Assembly: GCA_963978905.1 (NCBI GenBank) | Contig: OZ022261.1 | Span: 24,301,686 to 24,365,685, forward strand | Reading direction: 5' to 3' | Length of the DNA stretch: 64,000 nucleotides | Source of the DNA: Trichostrongylus colubriformis | Taxonomy: Eukaryota; Nematoda; Chromadorea; Rhabditida; Trichostrongylidae | Shown: positions 48,101 to 60,100 of the stretch, one piece after another | Layout: each line of letters starts with the position of its first letter | Position numbering within the stretch: the stretch's first letter is position 1 | Notes under the pieces: generated by a model | What the model saw: only the letters and a program-made list of their open reading frames with translations | What the model was told of the DNA's origin: nothing | The model's database searches: none | Translations under genes and position numbers: made by a program

Positions 48101-51100
48101 AGCAACGTCTTCATGTGGCTGACGTTCATCTTGATGTGTAGCGTGCTCAGTGAGTGTGTACAAGTGCTCATACACTTCGTAAGCGTATTCTTTGACCGAA
48201 TGCCAATTACTGCCTCGTCCTCTCGAGCGAAATGAAATTAGGGATTTCTCTGGAATGTTTGCTGGGTGAGAAGCGAACCCCCCCCCCCCCCCTTCCAAAA
48301 ACTCCCGTCTGGATATTCACATATCTTAGAAGGGACCAACACGATTTTTCTGGAGCAGGGCAGAGTCTGGGCGTATAACATTCGCGCTATGCTCAGCTAC
48401 GGGTCATGTTTACATTATGTAATGAGCAGATGTCGCACATCTGCGCCCACAAATGCCGTTTCGAGAGATGCACACTTTGTACTGTGGTGATGATGTTCGG
48501 AGTGATCTAGAGCAATAACTGATAAGATTATGAAGTATCAAAATTGGAAATATTTTGAGTTTGAAGAATGAAATACTTGGAAGATTAATTCGTTTGTTGC
48601 AGACCGAGTCAAGCGTGTAAACATTCCCAGTGAAGGGTTCGTATTTTGAGCGGGAAAAGTAATGGGGGCACCTAATATTCCTTTCTTTTCCTTTCATGAA
48701 ACTAATCTCACTAATTTTCTTGTTACTTGTCAAGTAATCCTCAATGAAAACCTCTATTTCAGTAATTTTTGGACTGATACGGTGGTTCTCATTAAAGGTC
48801 GTTAATCAGTAATCACGTTATGAATTGGGTATACTTTCTCACGGTATAGAACAATGACATAAAAATTCAGCTTTGAAATACCATTCATTATCATTTATTA
48901 TCACTTATGACCATTTATTACCATTATGTCATCTGGTTCTTGATTAGATCATGATTTTTTCACGATGTGGAAATAATTTTACGGAGGTCAAGATTTGAAA
49001 TATTACTGAAATTTTGAAAGCTTTGAAATATGTACGAAATAGAGATGAACGAAATGTATCATTCTGTCTAAGGGATGAACTACATAATCCTGCCTACCAA
49101 GCACACTTTTATGATGGTCTCAAGACCCAGCCCTCTGACTTATGAATCCTTTTGAGGGAACGTTGAAGCCATAACGGAGAATGTTACCAGTCTGAAGGCA
49201 CATCGTTCGGTGATAAAATCAAAGACAGTCGAAGGATGTGTTATCATGAGAGGGAAATATGTTTACTACAAATGAACGCTATGGTCCGAGGAAACAGTGT
49301 GTGACGCTAACTGCGGTTGAGAAAAGCACAACCTAAAAGCTCGAGATGAGTGCGCGAAAACAGGGTCTGCACACTAGAGAGTGCGTTGCATGCTCTGCGT
49401 GATCGCCGCGCACCACGGATCCATCTGGCTCTGATCGATATGTCAACGATGGCGTGCACTGAAAAACATGTCCACGAATGAAGTTAACAGGAGAGGCGGC
49501 ATCCCACATAACTTAGCACTTCGATGTTCTTATTAAGCAATCAACGGATCATTGTGGTGCCTTCAAGGTGAAGGCTGCCAGGTATGCAGCAGTCCTGGTG
49601 CGCCCACTCTGGCATTCCTAGTTGAGAAGAAATCCGGGCAGTAATAGGGATTATTCGGATGGAATATGGAAGGATGCTCGACGTGCTTAATAGTACGAAA
49701 GTGAAGAAAAACCGGGAGAAAACGATCAATAACCCGAGAAATAAGACCCTTTTCCACCGTTTATTCTCATAAGGGGCGGATCGGACTGAAAGGGACGGTC
49801 TGGGATAGAACAAGCGCAGCTGTAAAGAAGACGGTTATTATAAAGTCCCGGGGCACTCTTTCTCTTCGCAAATTTGAAATTTGAAATTTCGCCACATAAG
49901 TCTTCTTAGACTTCTAGTTTGCGTTCGCGTGATCCAGTTTAGTTCTATTACTCACTTACCTCATCACAGTCTTCGAGTGTATTGTATCAAAAACATCAAA
50001 AACAGTACAATACCGCTCACATTTTTTGAAAAATCGACGGTGGCTGACGGATTAAACGGCACAAACCGTCGCACCGTCATAACTTAATTAAAAATGGCTA
50101 AAATGGGAAAAAATTAGAAGCATTAGATTCGTCTGGATGCAACAAATTCAACGACCTATGAATTGTCGAAATTTGATAAGTAGGTCACCAGCTTCTCGGT
50201 AAAAGCTGCAAAGATTTCCTTAATTTTACCCTCAGGCAAGACTCCGACTTTTTTCGGCTTACATTCACATGTTCAATTGCTGCCCGTCCATGCTGCACAA
50301 ACATCATTTCTCAGTAAGTTATCTTCAAGTTTCTGGATACTTTTCAGCACGAAATTTCCACGAAATTTTCGAGAGTTTTTAAGCTCATTTCGTCAGAATG
50401 GACGGACAAATTGAGAAGATAATTAACCTATCACAAAGTAGTGGCTACGTTCTGCAAGAGTTGCCTTGACTTCCTAATTGCAGGCAAGCGCTTCTTCTAT
50501 GATGAAGCTTCGAACATCGGTAAACGGCGTATTTTGAAAGCTGGATAATTTCCCTTCGCTCCCTAAAATAGCATTTTGATCAATGAAAATCGCATAAGGT
50601 CTTCGAATACAACCTACTACACTTCCAGAAAATGAAAGTGGCATTCACAATGCACAGAGTCATGAACATAAAAAGTGTATTCATTGCATATGAAGGTACG
50701 AATGTGGACGTACAATAATTAATTTCAGACGAAACTTATACTGATGTATTCAGTGTCAAATATGCTGCTCATCGGTGTAAAGATCATCTCACCGCAAAAG
50801 TTTTGAACTTTTACCACTGTTCTCGTTTTCTTTTCAAGCGTTGTCAGCTCCAACGCCGCTTGCTGACCCCTTAATTACTGTGCAACGCTCAGCACAAATG
50901 AGGTCACTATACCTCGCGGTATAATCACATCACATAAATGCACACTACTGACCTTCGAAATCGCTTACTGTCCCTTGGAACCAAAGAAACTGGTTCGCAG
51001 CCTTGTACAGTTTTTTAATACCGCGAGGTATGGTGACCTCATCTGTGCTGAGCGTTGCACAGTAATTAAGGGGTCAGCAAGCGGCGTTGGAGCTGACAAC

Positions 51101-54100
51101 GCTTGGAAAGAAAACGAGAACAGTGGTAAAAGTTCAAAACTTTTGCGGTGAGATGATCTTTCCACCGATGAGCAGCATATTTGACACTGAATACATCAGT
51201 ATAAGCTTCGTCTGAAATAAATTAGTGTACGTCCACATTCGTACCTTCACAGGCAATAAATATCCTATTTGAATTCATGATTCTGTGCATTGTTTGGATG
51301 CCACTTTCATTTACTGGGAGTGTAATATGTTGTATTCGGAGCCTTATGCGATTTTCATTTATCAAAATGTTATTTTAGGAAAGAGAAGCGAAATTATGCA
51401 GCATTCAAAATACGCCGTTTACCGATGTTTGAAGCTTCATCATAGAAGAAGCGCTTGCCTGTAATTCGGAAGTCAGGGCAATTCTTGCAGAACGTAGCCA
51501 CTACTTTGTGATAGGTTAATTATCTTCTCAATTTGTCCGTCCATTCTGACGAAGCGAGCTTAAAAACTCTCGAAAATTCCGTGGAAATTTCGTGCTGAAA
51601 AGTATCCTGAAATTTGAAGATAACTTACTAAGAAGTGATATTTGTGCAGAACATGGACGGGCAACAATTGAACATGTGAATGTAAGCCGAAAAAAGTCTG
51701 AGTCTTGCCTGAGGGTAAAATTAAGGAAATCTATGCAGCTTTTACCGAGAAGCTTGTGACCTACTTATCAAATTTCGACAATTTATAGGTCGTTGAATTT
51801 GATGCATCGAGACGAATCTAATGCTTCTAATTTTTTTTCCATTTTAGCCATTTTTAATTGAGTTATGACGGTGCGACGGTTTGTGCCGTTTAATCCGTCG
51901 ACCACCGTCGATTTTTCAAAAAATGTGAGCGGTATTGTATGTCTCTACTTTCCATGGGTGTTCTTTATCTAGTTTGTCGTTCCTACTGTTTCTAAATGGG
52001 TTGGGTTGGTGAGCAATCGCTAGCCCTCTTAGTGCAACCACTTTTACAGAATGAGCCATCACGACAGACCCTAATTCTCTTCCCTGCAAGACCGAGCTAT
52101 GTCCAATGAATCGCAAGACTCATTACAGTGATTTGGGAGTCCCAGAAAAAAAAAAGCATTCCATTTCTTCTCTCGGGCTTGAGACGTACTCCAATTTCCG
52201 CTTTCAGTCTTTTTCTATATATCAGTGATTGGGGTAGGGAAAAAGATTTCATTTGAAGAAGGACAGCTTTTCAGTTGTATCGAAGCTGGACACAAAGTAT
52301 AACTTCCCCGTTAGAGTGGGATGTGTGCAAATGGCTTAAAAAATTCGCGTCCCGGCGTCCGGCATAGTTAGCCACGCGTGCGTGCGAGCTAGGAGTGCCG
52401 AATATAACAGGGTTCTAAAGCGATTGCAATGTATTACGTCTTACTGCGTCTTAGTCTAGTCTCAGGACGCGGGCGTCGCATCGGGAGCCAATGACGTATG
52501 GCGCCTCTATCTCACATGCATCGCTTCGGGGTGCAACACACGGGCACGCGTTTTTTTTTAAATAGCGCATACTCGTTAGAGTATCTAGCCCGCACTTTGC
52601 AATCTTTGGCTTGCCACAGCCCTCAACTAGGTAGAACTGACATTTGACAACTGGGCTTTCAAGGAAACGTCACGGTCTATCACGATTGTCCAAAACTACG
52701 CAGGAAATTGATCGCGACTGTAATTTTGGGGTTTGTAATCTATTAGAACAGAATTTCACGACGCGGCGGCCCGATGCGTTATGGCTAAGTCAGCCGCCAG
52801 ACCTTGCGATTTTCCGCTTTTGCAATTTTGCGGTGTGGCGGCACCGAAATTAACGGCATTACAAAATCCCAAGGTTGTAGTATCGCGTGCGAAAGGACGA
52901 CGCCGCAAAATCTCAAAGTTTAAAGGTGGCCTGAGGGCACCGTATGTGGTTGGGATAACCTGTCCTGCACCATGTTTTAGGCATGGGGCACGACAGTCGT
53001 TTCAGAACCTCACATCACACGTCCCCCCCCCCCCCCCCCCCCCGCAGCTTGCAGGAATTGCGCGGCATGCCGTACGTCGCTGTGCAACATCAGATCCTAA
53101 CACTACAATTTCTCTTATTAAGCCACTTTCGCGAGTTCTTCCCCTGAAGCGCGAGGCAGTGTTCCTTGACGGCAAAAACCGTGGTACTAAGAATCGCAGA
53201 GTGGTCCTTGTCCTTGATGCGATGCAGACCGGTAATAAGGCAAGTACACTCATCCTACTGCGTTTGGTTTTTCTGCAATAGTTCGTCTGCAAAGGAGTGC
53301 TGAGGGTAGCGTCGACGATGTGGAAGTCATTAAGATCTCATTTAGAAATAATGCCGCATTCGCTGAATTGCATAGCAGCTGGGTGGCCAATAATACTTTG
53401 AATTAGCCATAAAAAAAGAAATGGCTCACGGGCATGAAAAAACCATGATCCATTACAGCCATTGCACTTTGACGGTGGCACGAAAATCGGTCATCAACTA
53501 GTTATACGACGCAAAGTACCCTATGGAACTCAGTCCTATTACAAGGCAAAATCAGGGTGGAGAAAGGGTAAATAGCCGTGAATACAATAATTTCTGATGC
53601 AATTACACTCTCGTCAATGGACTGCTCTAGCTCACATGGATTGGGTAACCCGTCCTTATTGATTTGTGCTACAACGGAAACAACGTAAGTAAGAGATTGG
53701 CATAGTACCGGTTCACATGGTACAATCAGTGTGAACATGCTAATTTTTAGCACATGATTTCACACCACGGCATGCAGCGTGCGACGCTATGCGTGCAAAG
53801 TTGTACGTAGTTGATCATAAAGCGATTGCCGTGTCCTGTACATTGTTCAGGTGGTACAGCGTCCCTAGCCTGCACGCATCACGCCGCACGTCGCACGATG
53901 CGGCGTGAAATGTCTCAGGCTGCGTTCACACTTTGTGCTGACAGGGTGTGGCTGCGTCCACAGGCAGCGAGGAAGAGTGGCACGGGGGAGGTGCAAAGAC
54001 GACACAAACAACGGATAGAGTAGCACAGGTGGAGACGCAGAGACACGCCAAAGTATGAACGCGGCCTTTATGATCCACACCAGGTAGGCTCATATCCTAC

Positions 54101-57100
54101 TTCGTATGTTTTATCGCATTTACTGGTCTCTTACCGTGTTCAAGCAGTTCTGATGCTCTCTATTCTGCAACAACAGGAATGATTACCATAGCATACTCGA
54201 TTGTTTGCGATTAAGTGATAAATGGTGCCAAAGTCTAAATCCCTGCTCAAACCGATAAAGCCTGACATTTCCTAGGAGTACCTTATATGTGGAAGGATAC
54301 TAATATGGACTTGGACATTGCCTCTGATCCCCACAATTTTTGCACAAGCTAAATCGCACTGAAAAGCCACTAGAATGGCTTTGAGTAAAAGTGGAGTGCG
54401 GGACGCATCAGAAGGGAGTTGACCAACGCCGTGCTTTGTGCTTACGCGCATGCTTTATCCCGTAGTTTTGTAAACATGATGTATATAGAAAAATGAATGC
54501 TTACTTTGCGGACTCTTTAAAAGTGGGTCACTCGGACGCTTCAAAACAAAAACAAATACGTAAATAAATTCCAGAATCTAGCGGAAATGCGTATGGCTCA
54601 GCGGAATAGGGTGTTATTTTGGGCTGATTTAGATAGCGAAGTTGAGCTCTTGTTTGAATCGTCGGGCTTTTCAGATGATATAATTGTCTGAGGGATGTAC
54701 CTTCAAGGGTGGTTTTCACATCCCAACGTTTGTTGAGTGTGCAAGGTAGGAGCCCCATATATAGTTGGTCCCGAACGATGGAGATTTGACCATTTTTTTT
54801 TTCAGGGAAAGACTCGTTAGTTGTCTCAGGACCCACTACATACGACACGGGACACATTCTTGAACGCATCCCATCGCAAGGCGCGTTGCATCCTGTCTAA
54901 CAGTACACACCCCATGGGCTACCGATACTGGTTACGTACTGGTAGCGAGTAAAGAAGCGCTTATCCCAGCCTGATAGCACTCAGAAGTATCCATCCTGAA
55001 TAAACGGGATGGTAGCTGTCGGGACGGAACACTTCTGATTTTTTTTCGTTCATTCTGCTCTCTACATATTAAAGGCACCGGGAGGGGGGCAAGGGCGGAA
55101 TAACGTTTACGAAAACAATGGCGTCTGAAAACAAACATATGGATTCGGTAGGTACAATGTGTAACGAAACCAGCGTTGAAAAACGCGCCGTGAGACGGTA
55201 TTTGGCCCCGGGGCGCGCTTCCGTCCGAACTGCAAGCTTCCGTGGCCGAGCCACGCTTCGTTCATTTTGAAGCTTGTCTTCGGCCTGATGTAACCTTATT
55301 TTTGAATTATTTCCTCTTTGCTGTTTTCTAGTGACATATTTTACTTGTTTACTTATAGATCTTCTTAATTGTGCATTTCTATACCTGAAAATCTCAGAAG
55401 GGTCAAATAAAGTCGGGGGGAGACGCAACTTTGCGTCGACGTCGATGCTCCTTTCCCTTACTAGGCTTAGACTAAGATTGATATCCCCTCCTCCTACATT
55501 AAAAAGCATCTGTCAAAGCATAGGTCTCATCAGCTTTAGCCTAACCCTAGGAAGGGAAAGAAGCTTTGACGTGGGTAAAAATTTTGTCTCTCCCCCCCCC
55601 CCGACTTTATTTGACCCGTAAGTACATCTAGAAACAATATAAGAAAGAACAAAGTGAAAACTAAAAGGAAAAAACAATTCTATATTAGAACCATCTTCTT
55701 TTGGCACCATGCCAAGGCGTCAAATTGGCGAGTTTGTGCAATGGCGGCCACTCAAGCTCGTCCACACTACGTGTGTTCTACCGTAAGCCAAAATTACCCC
55801 TTCTGGTGTCTTCAAGTCCACAGCTATTTTGCGAGACCTCTTCCTTTTTATGATATTTTCTCCCGTGCTGTTCCCTAGCCGCAGCCACCGATACTACTCT
55901 CCTGAATTTTCATTTTTATGTGAATTTTCATTTGTACTTTGAGCAGTGCCAAAATTCTAAGTGCAATCACTTTTTTGAGTGGTACCACATCCGGCGCGCA
56001 GATTTATTGCGATGATGGCGCTGGAATAGCGCGATTGATTTATTCCTTCGGACAGGAGCATAGATGACTTGGGCACGTGCAATCGGTTCTATTCGGTATG
56101 CTGATTTTCACACTTTTGGAATGGGCGGAATGCAGTAACCTCGTAAATACCGTTGTTCTATTATTAATGGAGAAGAGAGTTGAGACAAAGTTTTCCTTGT
56201 AGGACCCATGAAAGCATGAGAGTGCATTGAGATCAACATGGCAGGTGTACCTGATGATAACTTTGTTAAGCTGTTGTGTGTGAGCGTTTAATGCGTGATT
56301 AGCTATCATAAAGCAATCCGCTAACTGGTGCAATAGGGTGTAACTCATTGGGCAGAAGATCGGCCCAGCTCTCTGCATGCCGCAACGCGAATTTTTGTCC
56401 TAATGGCACACACCCGCGCTTATGTACGGTCGAAACGACGGTAAGATCGGCTAATTTCGTGCACGCGCTCTTTCTTACGCATTGGTATCATTTCACTAAT
56501 GGAGGTGTTGACGAGTGTGGAACCGCCAACGGTCTGTGAGGGAGGACGATAACCGTGACAACTATGTTTTTCAAAGAAAGGTAGCAGTCAGTCGGTCTTT
56601 TGAGGTTGACATTGATATGATCTAATGTAAGGTTGAGATGTATATAATATTGTTAAATAGTTTGAACATAGTCCACCAACATGAAAGTGTGATGCACTTT
56701 CTCTAGCCAATGCGAGCACAATCCACGTTTGTCAGAATGAGGGCATTCGCTGTGACTTGATTGGATTGGTGCAAGATCACCATCAGGCGTTTTCGCCACA
56801 CCCCCGGGCATGCAAGATGGTGGAGGCGACACGCCCCAATGGCGGCGACACCAATGAAGATCCAGCGCGTGCTCTCCCATTGGTTAACGTGGAATGTACT
56901 TTAAGTATGTACATGACACTGCAGACAAAAAATGATCAAGGAGCTTATCATCATATTACAAAAGTTATTTCAGGAGATTTCTTGAATACGGAACTCGATT
57001 TTCTCTACCAGCGTGCTAGACAACTGGCCACGAATCTGCCGATGGGCGAGACACGTCTGACCGGATTTCAGATAACCGCTGAAGAACTTCGAGGATCACC

Positions 57101-60100
57101 ATTGGCTCCGAACTTGTTACCTCGTTAGTGATGACATAGTGAAGCCACTTTGAGATACATCCTCAAAACCATGAAATTTCAGTGTTGATGAATTTCCGCT
57201 TATTTGGGATTCCACTGGAATTCGTTAACCTCCTCGTAGCTCTCGTCGCTTATGGTTGTACATATCCAGCAGTTTTTTGGCGTGTCTCCAAAGCCTTCAG
57301 GTATCAGTTGTTCAAGCTACTAGTAAAATTTTGTACTAACAAAAAACTGAAAGTTAATTATATGACGATCTCAGAGAATATCTGTGAAACGTCAGCGACT
57401 GGAATGAAGATGCTCGGAAACTTAAGAGCATGTGATAAGGATATGTATTGATTGCATCAGGAAAAAGCATAATCGCTTAGGGAAAACATTGGACTGCACA
57501 ACTACCATAACCAGTTTTGGTGATTTCCCTGTCTTTTTTTTCAGCTTGATCTTCTCTTTCCATATGGTCATTCACTGTGCTGCCGTGGTTTGGGGATATC
57601 TAGGGTTCAGCATTCTGTTCAGAATTCAGGAAACCAACTACAACAGCCTTCGCCCTGTCGGACTCGGTAAGCATGACTTCTCGCAATACAGTAACAGTGA
57701 AACAGATTAGGTTGAATTAATAGTGAGGTGTCCTGAAAATGTGCCTTGGAGCTATAGTGATGGGAGTTGAACTTCTGACCTGCATCTCTACCCAGCCAGG
57801 GAGAGCACACACTGGTGATAACTCGGGAGTGTGCGACAGGACACTCGAACAGCGTTAGGAGGAAACGGAAAGTCCTGTGCGTGGACAACTCGTGACGGAA
57901 TCTGCAAGGTACTTATTGCTCGCGTGACGTAATTCGTGGGGCTCGATGTCACAACTCGAGTGTCCTGCCGCACACACTCTGACTCGGGGGGAGAGGGGGG
58001 GCTAAAGCCAGAGGAGATGGGAGGGAGGGGGGAGTCCCTGGTGAAAGAGCCCTTTGGAAAAGGCACAGACGAGAGCAGAACTTGGCGCCGTTTGCGCGCG
58101 AATTTGAAATGGAGTTCAAGATGCTTGCACTCCCCTCATAGCATACCGAAATTAAATAATTCTAGGAAAATTAGATTTCTAGTTCTTCACGAGGTGATAT
58201 GTCATGAGGTCGAATGCAAAAGGTAACTGAACCTTTCACTTCAGGTCAGTATCTGGTTCAGTCACGAAATTGGCCGTTCTACCATCCGTACGCAATTATC
58301 GGCACATTCATCGTATCACTGGTGTTGATGATAATGGCACCGATTGCTCTTTACTCTTACGGTTACAATAAGTATTTGGTAAGTTCTTTTTTGTTATTTG
58401 CCTCATTTCTAAGACACCATTGCGAATTATGATAGAAATCAGACTGGGAAGACATTTAACTCCTCTGCAGATGAAATGGAGAGTTTTGAAGACTTCATCT
58501 GTGGAGATAGTCGCGCGCCTTTATGGTTTTCGTAGCCTCGTTTCCATGCGTTGCTGTCGCACGTAAACTATGGGCGAGTAGCTGTGGAGGGCGGAGCAAG
58601 GTTATGATTGGCTGCCTCAGGTTCTCGCTTACTCCAACCCCTTTCAGTAAGCGGATAGTAATGCAGGAAGCGCAGAAGCACACCCCATCGTGAATGGAAG
58701 ACCTATTTTACGAGTTTTTTGACCAATTTATTCCATCTTCCTCTACCATTGTAGGTAATACTGAGCACCTCGACGTCCATATTCAACGATCGGTGAAATT
58801 ATCCGTATTGTTGTCTCTAGGGAACGTAGTCCATCAGTACCATTCCTTGCAGCTTTGCCATACTATTTCTATACTGAACCACTAAGAGTCGGAGCGATCC
58901 CACAACGTGGGTTATTTGATGAGTGTGGGGCAGAAATTGATCCTGTGTGTCGTATTATTCTATAGGATACCTTTATCTGATATGGGAACCCTCCTTACGC
59001 GAATATTACATCTTACTCGTTCTTCTTTGTAACCGGAAATTAATCATCGTTCTGCACTCAGCATCCAATCAAGGCGCTTAGCCCTTTGCCAGCCAGCTGC
59101 GGTAATAACACGACATACGACATGCCTCACAGAGAGTGACGCACGCCACATTAGGATGCCTAGTAATGGAAAAGGCATGCTGTGCGAAGAAAGCGACAGT
59201 GAGCGATATTAAGCGATAGTAAACGGAGCACCTGCTTAAAGACACCGGGAGGAGGGCCGTTTACGATTTGGGAGGACGGTGGCTGCAATGCCACACGGCA
59301 CCTTGCCAAGACGTCGGAAGTGAATTAATCACGTTTTAGTTGCATCACACCCTTTTTCTTACGCTTTCGCTTATTCTTCATTCAATTGCTTTACTTGTTT
59401 GTTGGTGTGTTGTTGCACTTATTTCACATCATCACCAACGAATGAAATACACTCTACGAGACAACAAATGACACCTTTGCAGCGGGCAACTCGGAAAGTC
59501 AGTGTGTTGATGCGAATTTGATGCAAATACACACCACAGCGCCGCGCTTTGCATCCGGGGTTTTCCTCCAATTATCGCATATAACTTTGAATGTTCGTTG
59601 CAAATTGATCATTTCTTTGCATCCTCACCCTCCTCTTTTTTCGAACCCCTCCGGTTCCTTTAAAATGAGCAAACGGCAAGGTGTGAACTGGTCTTTCAGT
59701 AAACATCCCATCATCTGACTTCCACTCAAAATCCCGAATTTTCAATTTTCATTTGGCCTATGAGGGAGATACTATGTACAAATAGGTGTATTTGTCTTGA
59801 AAAGGGTTCATTCCTTTTGAGTCATGGCATTTTTGGCCTAGTTGGTCGAGAATTAGATCTTTGGGCTATGAGTGTTGTAGCAGCGCCTTGCCAATGATCC
59901 GTCTTCACCTCAACTGTTGGGTTCAGTTTTCTGTCATTGTAGGTGAATGTCTTGAATTTCCAAGCGAAGAATCACATTCGTGCTGGTAGTTCAGCGGGAC
60001 AAAGTGAATACAGTGATTACAAGAGACGAAATTACACGAGGCCGCCAAGTCGTGAACTTTGTTGTGATGGGTTCGTCAATCAAGATTTGTCATACAGTAG

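Noticed and set aside
52781..53281. 166-codon plus-strand open frame with a proline run
   Set aside because: Spans a 21-C homopolymer and GC-rich repeat-like sequence inside an intron of the membrane-protein gene.
55069..55509. 146-codon minus-strand open frame
   Set aside because: It covers a TTAAAGGCACC repeat fragment and half of the 218-bp fold-back MITE.
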